Assembly (NCBI RefSeq): GCF_025154075.1
Contig: NZ_JAOAMU010000002.1
Span: 306,368 to 370,367 of the forward strand
DNA length: 64,000 nucleotides
DNA from: Chryseobacterium herbae
Lineage (GTDB): Bacteria > Bacteroidota > Bacteroidia > Flavobacteriales > Weeksellaceae
Direction: 5' to 3'
Shown: positions 25,062 through 33,900 of the stretch, in pieces
Numbering within the stretch: position 1 is the stretch's first letter
How the letters are laid out: every line of letters begins with the position of its first letter
Notes under the pieces: model-generated
The model's database searches: none
Told to the model about the DNA's origin: nothing
What the model saw: only the letters and a program-made list of their open reading frames with translations
Position numbers and translations under genes: made by a program

Positions 25062-25196
25062 ATGAAAATCACTATGACTAATGAGCCGTTACGGGAGTCT
25101 TTGACAAATTCTCGTAACTATAGAATGGTAACGGCGGTGCCCTGTAGCTTACTCAATGGAAAAGATCTGGCAATTGAAGAACCCATTTATACTTAA
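25062..25196 (+). CDS. Possible 44-aa peptide at the head of the excision operon
   Basis: MKITMTNEPLRESLTNSRNY continues to a stop at 25194-25196, 4 bp before the ATG of the HTH gene (25201), a spacing that fits coupled translation. Its existence argues that the HTH gene starts at 25201 rather than at the upstream in-frame ATG 25156, which would overlap it. GTTACG/CGTAAC repeats lie inside. It could be a small protein or a leader peptide; no homology is recognised. Confidence 0.4.
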   Translation: MKITMTNEPLRESLTNSRNYRMVTAVPCSLLNGKDLAIEEPIYT

Positions 25197-25200
25197 GATT

Positions 25201-25515
25201 ATGGAAATTGATAAAATGGAATTTAACTTCTGGATGAAAAGGATCATGGAGCGCTTTGATGTGCTCAGTGATCAGATTGGAGTAAAAAATAATCAACAGT
25301 TTTCTATTGACGGTGAGGAACTTTTGGATAGCCAGGAGGTTCTGCAGAAGCTTAAAATCAGTCCCCGTTCTTTGCAAAGATATCGCTCGTCGGGTCAATT
25401 ACCCTATTCAACCATTAGCGGTAAACTCTATTACAAGCTTTCTGATGTCAATCAATTTATACGAGGAAGTTTCTCTAATTCTTTAGAGAAATTAGCGTCC
25501 AGGGGCGCCAAATAA
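25201..25515 (+). CDS. Excisionase-type HTH protein (Xis2d-like position)
   Basis: A 104-residue protein with an Xis/MerR-type winged HTH (about residues 40-90: DSQEVLQKLKISPRSLQRY, SGQLPYSTISGKLYY, KLSDVNQFI) behind an N-terminal helix (MEFNFWMKRIMERFDVL). It is first or second in an operon with a DUF3945 gene and topoisomerase III, the layout of xis2c-xis2d-orf3-exc in CTnDOT. It probably helps excision, and in CTnDOT the equivalent proteins also activate transfer genes. This makes it a candidate binder of the GCCA arrays. Confidence 0.75.
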   Translation: MEIDKMEFNFWMKRIMERFDVLSDQIGVKNNQQFSIDGEELLDSQEVLQKLKISPRSLQRYRSSGQLPYSTISGKLYYKLSDVNQFIRGSFSNSLEKLASRGAK

Positions 25516-25590
25516 TGCCTGTGAAGGACAATGATGGGTGTCTCATTTGTGGGGTTTATAATTTTAAAAACAAATCGTAAAGCCAACATC

Positions 25591-27099
25591 ATGAGTGAAG
25601 TAGAAACCCAACAACAGCAAACTCCCGATCAGCTCTCGGATATTTTATTGGTTCTGAATAAGATAACAATGAAACTCGAAGCTGTCAAAGGGATAGGGGG
25701 GGATGGGGAACTTGAAACCGTTCCCCCGAATAAAAAAAATCAAAGCCAGTTTATGAAAGTGGATAAGCATGGCGATATCTTCTCCAACTTTTTCTCCAAT
25801 TTCATCAACCAGCTTAAAAACCCCACTAAGTTTTCATTTTTTAAAGTTCCTGAAGCCACGGCTGTCAAGACCGCTTTTGAAATTCAAAAAGCGGTTAATA
25901 AACCCTCACCAGAAGGTGAGGCGGTTAAATCAAAATATGAAGTGACGGCCGATCAGCCTGCTAAGCAGCAAAAACCCGAAGATCAGAAAGATGAATCCCA
26001 AAAAGAATCACAAAATCAAACACCTATGGAAAATACACAAACCGCAGCCACGGCTCCCGCTGCTACTCCCCAAGGCGGCGAATACCGCTATAAAGTGGAA
26101 GACATTGATTGGGAGACGATGTCCAATCTTGGACTCAGTCAGGATAAGTTAGAAAAAATGAAGATTCTTGACCCTTTATTGAAAGGTTATAAGACCAATG
26201 AACTGGTCCCCATCAGTTTAAACTTGGGAACTGCAATCACCAGGCTGGATGCAAGATTATCGCTTCAGCAAAACAATGAAGGAAAAGTTGTCATGGCTAT
26301 CCATGGGATTCGAAAAGAACCCAATTTAAAGTATGAATTTTTTGGGCATGAGTTTACAAAGGAAGATAAGGATAATCTGCTTAAAACGGGAAATATGGGT
26401 CGGGTGGTAAATCTGACGCATTCAAAAACCGATGAACAGATTCCCTCCATCATCAGTGTAGACAGGCTAACCAATGAGCTTATAGCACTTCGAGTAGATA
26501 AGATCAAAATACCAGATGAAATTAAAGGGGTAAAGCTGGATGAACACCAAAAGCAGACACTTATAGAAGGTAAAGCTCTTCATATCGAGGGTATGGTCTC
26601 GAAAAAAGGAGAATCGTTTAATGCTGATGTCCAGTTCAATGCAGACAAGAGGTATGTAGAATTTCTTTTTGACAGAACAAATTCCAACAAAATTTCTAAA
26701 AATGAGCAACAAGGAGTAGCACAGGAAGCTCCAACCATCTTTAGAGGTAAAGAGCTTGATCCGGAGCAGTACCAAAAATTCAAAGAAGGGCAGACTATTT
26801 ATATCAGTGATTTGATTGATAAGAAAGGCGAGAAATACCAGGGGTATATCACGTTTGATAAGGAAACCGGTAAAACGGGTTTTTCATTCAATAATCCGGA
26901 TAAGCTAAAGGAGAAAATCCAACCGACTGAAACTCATAAAACGCAGACGGCAGTTAATTCAGAAGGAAAAACCAACGAGTCTACTAAGAATAGCAAGGAA
27001 CCTTTGAAATCTGGCCAGACGAACCCTGACACGAAAAAGCAGCAAAAGGAGCAGGAAATCCCAAAACCACCTGCCAAGTCAAGGCGCAGAAGAATATAG
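25591..27099 (+). CDS. DUF3945/DUF4099 protein of the excision operon (orf3-like)
   Basis: A 502-residue protein. The N-terminal part contains a low-complexity, charged stretch (about 95-165, many K/E/Q, then A/T/P). A DUF4099-like module (about 168-300: YRYKVEDIDWETMSNLGLSQ, LLKGYKTNELVPISL) and two DUF3945-type repeats follow (KLDEHQKQTLIEGKALHIEGM and LDPEQYQKFKEGQTIYISDL). The tail is basic (KSRRRRI). The family is tied to topoisomerase genes of Bacteroidetes ICEs. Its molecular role is unknown. Start at ATG 25591 is preferred over an upstream extension. A terminator-like hairpin separates it from topB. Confidence 0.8.
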   Translation: MSEVETQQQQTPDQLSDILLVLNKITMKLEAVKGIGGDGELETVPPNKKNQSQFMKVDKHGDIFSNFFSNFINQLKNPTKFSFFKVPEATAVKTAFEIQKAVNKPSPEGEAVKSKYEVTADQPAKQQKPEDQKDESQKESQNQTPMENTQTAATAPAATPQGGEYRYKVEDIDWETMSNLGLSQDKLEKMKILDPLLKGYKTNELVPISLNLGTAITRLDARLSLQQNNEGKVVMAIHGIRKEPNLKYEFFGHEFTKEDKDNLLKTGNMGRVVNLTHSKTDEQIPSIISVDRLTNELIALRVDKIKIPDEIKGVKLDEHQKQTLIEGKALHIEGMVSKKGESFNADVQFNADKRYVEFLFDRTNSNKISKNEQQGVAQEAPTIFRGKELDPEQYQKFKEGQTIYISDLIDKKGEKYQGYITFDKETGKTGFSFNNPDKLKEKIQPTETHKTQTAVNSEGKTNESTKNSKEPLKSGQTNPDTKKQQKEQEIPKPPAKSRRRRI

Positions 27100-27122
27100 T
27101 TAAAATCATTTACCCTTAGTCA

Positions 27123-27141
27123 ATGCCTACTCAGTAGGCAT
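27123..27141 (+). terminator. Terminator or attenuator between DUF3945 gene and topB
   Basis: ATGCCTACT and AGTAGGCAT are perfect complements around a single C, followed by TTTTTT. It lies 24 bp after the DUF3945 stop and 56 bp before topB, so it would reduce or regulate read-through into topB. Confidence 0.75.
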
Positions 27142-27196
27142 TTTTTGTAAGCAAAAAATATAATTCAAAGAATTACAAACCAAAATATTTACTCAT

Positions 27197-29284
27197 ATGA
27201 AAGCAGTAATAGCAGAAAAGCCGAGTGTAGCGAGAGAGATTGCAGCACTTTTAGGAGCTACAGAAAAAAAAGAAGGATTTTTCACAGGAAATGGCTACCA
27301 GGTGACCTGGGCATTGGGTCATTTGATTGCGTTAGGAATGCCTGAAGATTATGGAATTAAGGGATTTCAAAGAGATAGTCTACCCATACTTCCGGATCCT
27401 TTTGTGCTAACGGTGAGGAAAGTTAAAAAAGATAAAGCTTATGTTACCGATACAGGTGCCTTAAAACAGCTAAAGATTATAGAACAGGTTATAGGTCGTT
27501 GTGAAAGTATTATTGTTGCGACAGATGCCGGTAGGGAGGGTGAATTAATTTTCCGTTATATCTATGACTACCTTCAATGTAAAAAGCCTTTTGAGCGTTT
27601 ATGGATCAGTTCCCTAACAGAAAAGGCAATCCGACAAGGATTTGACAACCTGAAGCCAGGTGGTGATTTTGATGGACTGTATGAGGCTGCAAAGGGAAGA
27701 AGCCGAGCCGACTGGCTGATGGGGATTAATGCTTCACAGGCACTCAGTATTGCTGCCGGAGCTGGGATCTATTCCCTGGGAAGAGTACAGACCCCAACAC
27801 TGGCTCTTATTTGTAAACGATACCAGGACAACAAGAACTTTAATGTAAAATACTACTGGCAAATTGAGCTGGAGCATCGAAAAGATTTTCTGGATTTTAA
27901 GAGTCTTTCGAAGACCAAGTGGGATGATAAGAAAAAGGCGGAGGAATTAGTAAGATCCATTCAGCGTAGTGGTCGTGCGGCGGTGAGTTCTGTGGAAAGT
28001 AAAACTATTTCGGAGCAGCCACCTTTATTATTTGATTTAACAGGCTTGCAGAAAGAGGCCAATAAAAAGCTTAATCTATCTGCTGATCAGACCCTGAATA
28101 TTGCTCAAAGTCTCTATGAAAACAAATTTATTACGTATCCCCGTACTGGAAGCAAATATATTCCTGAAGATGTATGGCCTGAGATTCCGAAACTGATCAG
28201 GGCTTTGGGGGACTCTGAATCATACAAACAGGCAGTTTCAAAATTGAAATGGGGGCATTTCAATAAGCGTATCGTTAACGATTTGAAAGTTACAGATCAT
28301 CATGGCCTGCTGATCACGGATAAGATTCCTTCGGCACTTGTTGCAAAGGAGAAGACCGTTTATGATATGATTGCCTTTCGTTTATTGGAATCTCTTTCCG
28401 GAGTTTGCTCCAAAGAGATCACGGAAGTTGAATTAAATGCTCTTCATTGCGATTTTACTATAAAAGGCGTTAAAGTTCTGGAACCGGGTTGGCGTTCCAT
28501 CATGGGGAGCTTTTCGGAAGATAACGCCGAAGCGGTGCAGGATTTTCCTAATCTGAAGGTTGGTGACGAACTAAAGATTAAAAATACAGTGGTGCTGGAA
28601 AAGAAAACAGCCCCACCTGTTTTATATACGGAGGCAGGATTATTGTCAGCAATGGAAACAGCGGGAAAAGAAATAGAAAATGAAGTTGAGCGTAAAATCC
28701 TGCAAAATGTTGGCATTGGAACTCCTGCGACGAGGGCTTCTATTATTGAAATATTATTTAGCAGGGATTATATCAAAAGGGAAAAAAAATCAATTATCCC
28801 CACTGCAAAAGGGTTGCAGGTCTATGAACTCGTAAAAGATAAAAAGATCGCCGACGCTGCCATGACCGCTGAGTGGGAGCTGGCTTTGCAAAAGATTGAG
28901 AACGGGCAGGCAGATGTAGGAATTTTCCAAAAGGAAATGGAAGCATACTCATGTTCTATTACGCGGGAATTGCTGGATATGATTGTTGCCAGAGAAAACC
29001 TGCCAAAACTGATGTGCCCAAAATGCAAAAGCCATTCGCTGCTGATCCGGGATAAGATCGTTAAATGTCCTGATGAAGAATGTAAGTGGGTACAGTTTCG
29101 TGTAATAAGTGGAGTCCAGATCAGTATCATTGACATTGAAAAGCTTATTAACAAGGGTAAAACTTCCCTCATCAAAGGCATGAAAAGTAAAGCTGGGAAA
29201 AAGTTTGATGCCTATGTCATAATGAACAATAAAGCAGAAACTTCTTTTGAATTTGAGAATACTCAACCAAGAAAAAAGAAATAA
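27197..29284 (+). CDS. topB: DNA topoisomerase III (Exc-like)
   Basis: A 695-residue type IA topoisomerase. The Toprim domain has an early glutamate (VIAEKPSVAREIA, about 3-15) and ATDAGREGELIFRY (about 105-118). The active-site tyrosine is in FITYPRTGSKYI (about 314), and GIGTPATRASIIE (about 507-519) is conserved in the family. A C-terminal four-cysteine zinc finger CPKCKS...CPDEECKW lies at about 614-635. In CTnDOT the Exc protein of this family is encoded in the excision operon. Its stop overlaps the Dam gene ATG by 1 bp. Confidence 0.93.
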   Translation: MKAVIAEKPSVAREIAALLGATEKKEGFFTGNGYQVTWALGHLIALGMPEDYGIKGFQRDSLPILPDPFVLTVRKVKKDKAYVTDTGALKQLKIIEQVIGRCESIIVATDAGREGELIFRYIYDYLQCKKPFERLWISSLTEKAIRQGFDNLKPGGDFDGLYEAAKGRSRADWLMGINASQALSIAAGAGIYSLGRVQTPTLALICKRYQDNKNFNVKYYWQIELEHRKDFLDFKSLSKTKWDDKKKAEELVRSIQRSGRAAVSSVESKTISEQPPLLFDLTGLQKEANKKLNLSADQTLNIAQSLYENKFITYPRTGSKYIPEDVWPEIPKLIRALGDSESYKQAVSKLKWGHFNKRIVNDLKVTDHHGLLITDKIPSALVAKEKTVYDMIAFRLLESLSGVCSKEITEVELNALHCDFTIKGVKVLEPGWRSIMGSFSEDNAEAVQDFPNLKVGDELKIKNTVVLEKKTAPPVLYTEAGLLSAMETAGKEIENEVERKILQNVGIGTPATRASIIEILFSRDYIKREKKSIIPTAKGLQVYELVKDKKIADAAMTAEWELALQKIENGQADVGIFQKEMEAYSCSITRELLDMIVARENLPKLMCPKCKSHSLLIRDKIVKCPDEECKWVQFRVISGVQISIIDIEKLINKGKTSLIKGMKSKAGKKFDAYVIMNNKAETSFEFENTQPRKKK

Positions 29285-30099
29285 TGGGCATCAAGACACC
29301 ATTGACGTACTATGGCGGGAAACAATCTCTTGTTCCTATTCTTCTTCCCTTGATTCCCAGCCATGAAACTTATGTAGAGCCTTTTGTTGGAGGTGGCGCG
29401 TTATTTTGGACAAAGGAGCCTTCCAATGTAGAGATAATCAACGATAATAACCGAGAACTGATCAATTTCTATGATATCGTTCAAAATGAGTTTATTGATC
29501 TTGAAAAAATGATACGCATCAGCCTTCACAGCAGATCCTTGTATAATGATGCAACGGTCATTTATAATAATCCACATCTATTTAGTCGTATTAAACGTGC
29601 ATGGGCGGTGTGGATACTGGCTTCGCAATCATTCAGCAGCAAGTTTAATGGTGGCTGGGGATACGAGAAATCAAAAAAAGGGATAACTACTACGATCTAT
29701 AAAAAGAGAGATGGTTTTACGGACGACTATGCCATAAGACTTCAAACTGTTCAAATAGAATGTACAGATGCACTACGAGTGATCCGAAGCCGTGATCATG
29801 GTGGAGCATTTCATTATTGTGATCCTCCCTATTTCAATTCCCACTGTGGACATTACAACGGGTACAATGAAGATGATTTCAGGGCACTTTTAGAGACATT
29901 AGAAACGGTGCATGGAAAGTTCTTATTAAGCAGCTATCCAAGTGATCTGCTGACTTGGTATACTAAGAAGAATAGTTGGTACACTAAACACCTGGAAAAA
30001 AAAGTGAGTGTTCCAGCAGGATTGGGTGTGACAGGCAAAAGAAAAATTGAGGTCCTTACCGGCAATTACAATCTGAATGACCTGAACTTTGAGCAGTAG
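29284..30099 (+). CDS. DNA adenine N6-methyltransferase (Dam family)
   Basis: A 271-residue D12-class methyltransferase. AdoMet motif I region is YGGKQSLVPILLPLIP plus ETYVEPFVGGGALFW (about 9-40), and catalytic motif IV is DPPY (about 180-183, in HYCDPPYFNS). It overlaps topB by one base (TAATG) and so is in the excision operon. No restriction endonuclease is adjacent, so an orphan methylase that protects the element or marks its DNA is likely. The recognition site cannot be read from the sequence. Confidence 0.88.
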   Translation: MGIKTPLTYYGGKQSLVPILLPLIPSHETYVEPFVGGGALFWTKEPSNVEIINDNNRELINFYDIVQNEFIDLEKMIRISLHSRSLYNDATVIYNNPHLFSRIKRAWAVWILASQSFSSKFNGGWGYEKSKKGITTTIYKKRDGFTDDYAIRLQTVQIECTDALRVIRSRDHGGAFHYCDPPYFNSHCGHYNGYNEDDFRALLETLETVHGKFLLSSYPSDLLTWYTKKNSWYTKHLEKKVSVPAGLGVTGKRKIEVLTGNYNLNDLNFEQ

Positions 30100-30130
30100 A
30101 AATATGCACTTTTGCTCGATCATATAAAAT

Positions 30131-30154
30131 AACTCCTGAATAAATTCAGGAGTT
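30131..30154. terminator. Bidirectional terminator
   Basis: AACTCCTGAA and TTCAGGAGTT pair perfectly around TAAA, with TGTTTTTA after it on the plus strand. It lies between the convergent Dam (plus) and histone-like (minus) genes and can serve both. Confidence 0.85.
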
Positions 30155-30159
30155 TGTTT

Positions 30160-30336
30160 TTACTTTTTAGTTTCTTCCACAGAGACTTTTCTGAAATCCT
30201 TAAACAGCTTACTTAATTCTAGTGCCGATTTACGGGCTCTTGTGCCTGCTGCTTTGTTTCCTTTTTCTACTTGCAGGTTAGCTTCAGTTGTAAATGCTTC
30301 AAATTCTGCGTTGATTTTTTCAATCAGTTCTTTCAT
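30160..30336 (-). CDS. Histone H1-like small protein
   Basis: A 58-residue, helical, lysine-rich protein: MKELIEKINAEFEAFTTEA, then VEKGNKAAGTRARKSALELS and LFKDFRKVSVEETKK. It matches the Bacteroidetes histone H1/Hc1-like family found on chromosomes and ICEs; it likely binds DNA non-specifically. An upstream in-frame ATG would add nine residues (MQSNFIQKP) but the family start MKEL is preferred. It is transcribed against the operons on either side and shares the 30131-30154 terminator. Confidence 0.75.
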   Translation of the reverse strand: MKELIEKINAEFEAFTTEANLQVEKGNKAAGTRARKSALELSKLFKDFRKVSVEETKK

Positions 30337-30399
30337 AGGTTTTTGTATAAAATTAGATTGCAAACATAAACTTTATTTACTAATTACATGTAGAGAAGT

Positions 30400-30469
30400 G
30401 CCAAATAGGGCCACTTAAAGCCTGTAGGTTCCAATACTAAAATCCTATTGTCCTGCTGGACTATTTTCA
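30400..30469 (+). promoter_or_regulatory. GCCA array promoter 2 (for DUF1896/methylase-helicase operon)
   Basis: GCCA at 30400 and 30410, GCCT at 30420 and TCCA at 30430, in exact 10-bp register. TATTTTCA (30462-30469), a partial TAnnTTTG match, starts exactly 32 bp after the last box. The operon ATG at 30490 lies 20 bp on. Confidence 0.6.
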
Positions 30470-30489
30470 GAATCCTAAAAAATTATGAT

Positions 30490-30927
30490 ATGAATTTAGC
30501 CTCAAAAGACCTCTCTTACTTCGAGTTAAGGTTACAGGAATTACTCAATACAAGCTTTCCGGAATTATCGGGAAATAAAACATTTGTTAATCATCGTTCC
30601 AGACTTGCCGCAAAAGCCTATGAAGGAGCATTCCTGGCGGGAAACCGCATTGCGGTATGTAGCGAGATCGCTGAATATATTTTATTTGAGAATCTGCACT
30701 TCTCTAAATTCGACACTATATTCAGGGTGGTATGTACTGAGTTCGATACCATCATGGCAGAACAGGCATTGCGTCCTTTTGCCCTAATGATGTTACCAGT
30801 CTGTAAAGACGTCTTTGAGAATTACCTTCTCACTGATGATTTTGCAGACCGCCCTGAGTTTGACCTGCTGTATAACGAACTAACGGGCACTATTCAAATC
30901 TGGATTGAAGAGAATGGGCTTCAATAA
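30490..30927 (+). CDS. DUF1896 family protein
   Basis: A 145-residue acidic helical protein matching DUF1896: [19 protein letters not shown] (about 6-24), [17 protein letters not shown] (about 36-52) and the [15 protein letters not shown] stretch. The family is confined to Bacteroidetes mobile elements, always near the large methylase-helicase gene; function unknown. The ATG at 30490 is chosen because it follows the promoter; the open frame continues upstream without support. It overlaps the next gene by 14 bp. Confidence 0.8.
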   Translation: MNLASKDLSYFELRLQELLNTSFPELSGNKTFVNHRSRLAAKAYEGAFLAGNRIAVCSEIAEYILFENLHFSKFDTIFRVVCTEFDTIMAEQALRPFALMMLPVCKDVFENYLLTDDFADRPEFDLLYNELTGTIQIWIEENGLQ

Positions 30928-33900
30928 GCGCAGGCATCTAGAACAGAATATTGAGGCTTTACGAATCGCATTTACTTTAGAACAGGAAAAACGCCGGGCT
31001 ACAGAAGCTGAGAGAATGCTATTGATGCTGTATAGTGGATTTGGTGGTCTTAAATTTGTGCTCAATCCTGCTGCTAACCCTATTGATATTAAACGATGGG
31101 CCGAATCCGAAAAAGATCTTTTCCTGTTGACTCAGCAGCTCCATCAGCTTCTTCGAGTACATGCTGGTGACGAAAAGCAGTATAACAGGTTTGTAGACAG
31201 CATCAGAAATTCTGTGCTTACTGCATTTTACACTCCGCCATTGATCACAGAAACTATTGTGGATGCTTTGAAGGAAAGAGGTATTACCATAGATCGATTT
31301 TTGGAACCATCAGCTGGGGCGGGGGCGTTCATAGAAGCTTTTAAAAATGAGCATATCGAAGTAACAGCCTACGAAAAGGAAGTCTTAACGGGTAAGATTT
31401 TACAGCATCTCCACCCAGAGAGCAATATCAGAATTTCAGGTTTTGAAGAGATTCCTGATCGTGAAAAAGAAAGTTATGATGTTATTGCCAGTAATATTCC
31501 TTTTGGTGACAACTCTGTTTTTGATCTTTCCTATTCAAGAGGGCAGGACGAGGCAAGAAAACAGGCTGCTCGAAGTATTCATAATTATTTTTTTCTGAAA
31601 GGAACTAATATGCTCCGTGAAGGAGGTATTCTTGCCTTTATTACATCACAAGGAGTGCTCAATAGTGCAGCAAATGAACCGATTCGCAGGGCACTGATGC
31701 AGGATTGTCATTTGATTTCTGCGGTACGGCTTCCTAATAACCTTTTTACGGATCATGCCGGAACTCAGGTTGGAAGCGATCTGATCATCCTTCAAAAAAA
31801 TAAACTCAAAAAAGACTTAACCCAAGGGGAAGAGCTTTTCTGTAAGAGTGAATTAACCGTTTACAAAACACCTGGTAATGCATTATTCCGCAATAGTGCA
31901 AGGATTGTGCATACCAGAGAGACACTGGCTAAGGATCTTTATGGGAGACCTGCATTGGTTTACACTCAGTTTGGAGGCGTCGAGGGTATTGCTGAGGAAC
32001 TGCATAGAATGCTTTCCGAAGATTTTACAAATCGTTTAAATGTCGGCTTGTATAATGGAGAACGAAGTATGGAAGCTGTAATCCAGGTTCGTGTTACTCC
32101 AACACTTGTACTCCCATTTGCAGAAACCATATCTGCGAAGCAAGAATCGAGGGAACTAATTGCTTTGGCGAGTAATACTGCTGTCAAAGAAGTACAGATG
32201 AGCCTATTTGATCTGTTAGAAAATGAGATGCAAACAACGGTAATTCCTGCTGCTGCTAAAAATTCCAAAGCCAAAAAGAAAGCCATCCGAAAACAAAAAC
32301 CGAACAATAGCCAACAAGGAAATTTATTTAGTGCTTCAATCAGGCCTCTTAATATTCCTCCTGTGAGCATCAGTCCTACGGCCTATGATCATAAACAGAT
32401 TAAAAGCGAGTCACAGGCCACGATTCGTGATCTATTCTCGAATGATGAGGGAAAGGAGAATACTTCCATAATGAGCAGTATTCCTGAACCGGCTGTGTAT
32501 ACGGGAGTTATCCGGTCTTTCCATAGAAATGACTGCTTAGTCACAGATCATGGCTCTGTCGGTTATCTGAAAGGTGTTAATAGCGGCAATAATCAGGCTG
32601 TATTCCATCCTTTAACATTACCCACCAGTCAGAAAGAAAGAGTTAAGGCTTATATATCGATAAGGAATACTTACATCGATCTGTATGAAAAAGAAGCTAA
32701 GCAGCAATCTGAACATAAGCAGGAAAGAGAAACTCTAAATAGGCTGTACGAAGCTTTTGTAAAAAGATATGGCCACCTAAACTCGGCTGAAAACATCAAG
32801 CTCATCAAGACTGACTCTGCGGGAAAGGAAATACCTTATTTGGAACGTGTGGTGGGTAGTGCCGTTCACAAAGCTGATATATTCCATCATCCGGTCAGCT
32901 TTTCCACCACTACTCTGGCAACCAATAATCCCGATGAAGCGCTGGCGGCCTGCCTAAACCGGTATGGGAGCGTTAATTTATCGTATATGTCGCAGATCAG
33001 CGATATGTCGCCCGACGATCTAAAAGCCTCTTTAGAGGGACGTATCTTCTACAATCCATTGGATGGGGAGTATGAAATTTCTGAAAGATGGATTTCTGGA
33101 AATGTAGTGGAGAAAGCCGCTGAGCTGGAAAGCTATCTGCAAACTTATCCTGATGACCCCGCAGCTAAGGAAAGCCTTGCAGCTCTACAAGCAGCAAAAC
33201 CCCGACCGATTGAATTTGAAGAACTGGATTTTAACCTGGGCGAGCGTTGGATATCTACCGGAATTTACCAGCGTTTCGCTTCCCATATATTTGATACAGA
33301 GGTTAAAATCTATTATTCCGAAAACATCGACGACTTTTCTATTAGCTGTGGTCAAAAGAATGCACATATACGAGATAAATATGCCGTTAAATCCGAAAGT
33401 CGGACCTATGATGGTATAGCGCTGCTGAAAAATGCACTAGTCAACACCACACCGGAAATTACAAAAAAAATAACAGTGGGTGATCAGGAACTTACGGTTC
33501 GGGATATGGAAGCGATTCAATTGGCCAATACCAGGATTGATGAGATCAGAAAGGAATTTACCGACTGGCTGCACGAGCAGAATGAAGAGTTCAAAAAACG
33601 GCTGACCTTGACATACAATAATACATTTAACTGTTTTGTACGTCCACAATACAATGGAAGCCATCAGGACTTCCCTGGCCTGGATCGGAAAGCCCTGGGT
33701 ATTGCAGATCTGTATCCAAGCCAGAAAGATGCGGTCTGGATGATCAAGCTAAACGGCGGTGCCATCTGCGATCACGAGGTAGGTGCAGGAAAAACGCTCA
33801 TTATGTGTACCGCTGCTCAGGAGATGAAGCGGCTGGGATTGGCTCATAAACCAATGATAATTGGACTCAAGGCTAATGTGCACGAAATAGCAGAAACCTA

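Noticed and set aside
31966..32370. 134-codon frame antisense to the methylase-helicase gene
   Set aside because: Shadow frame in a low-complexity linker; serine/leucine-rich without motif.
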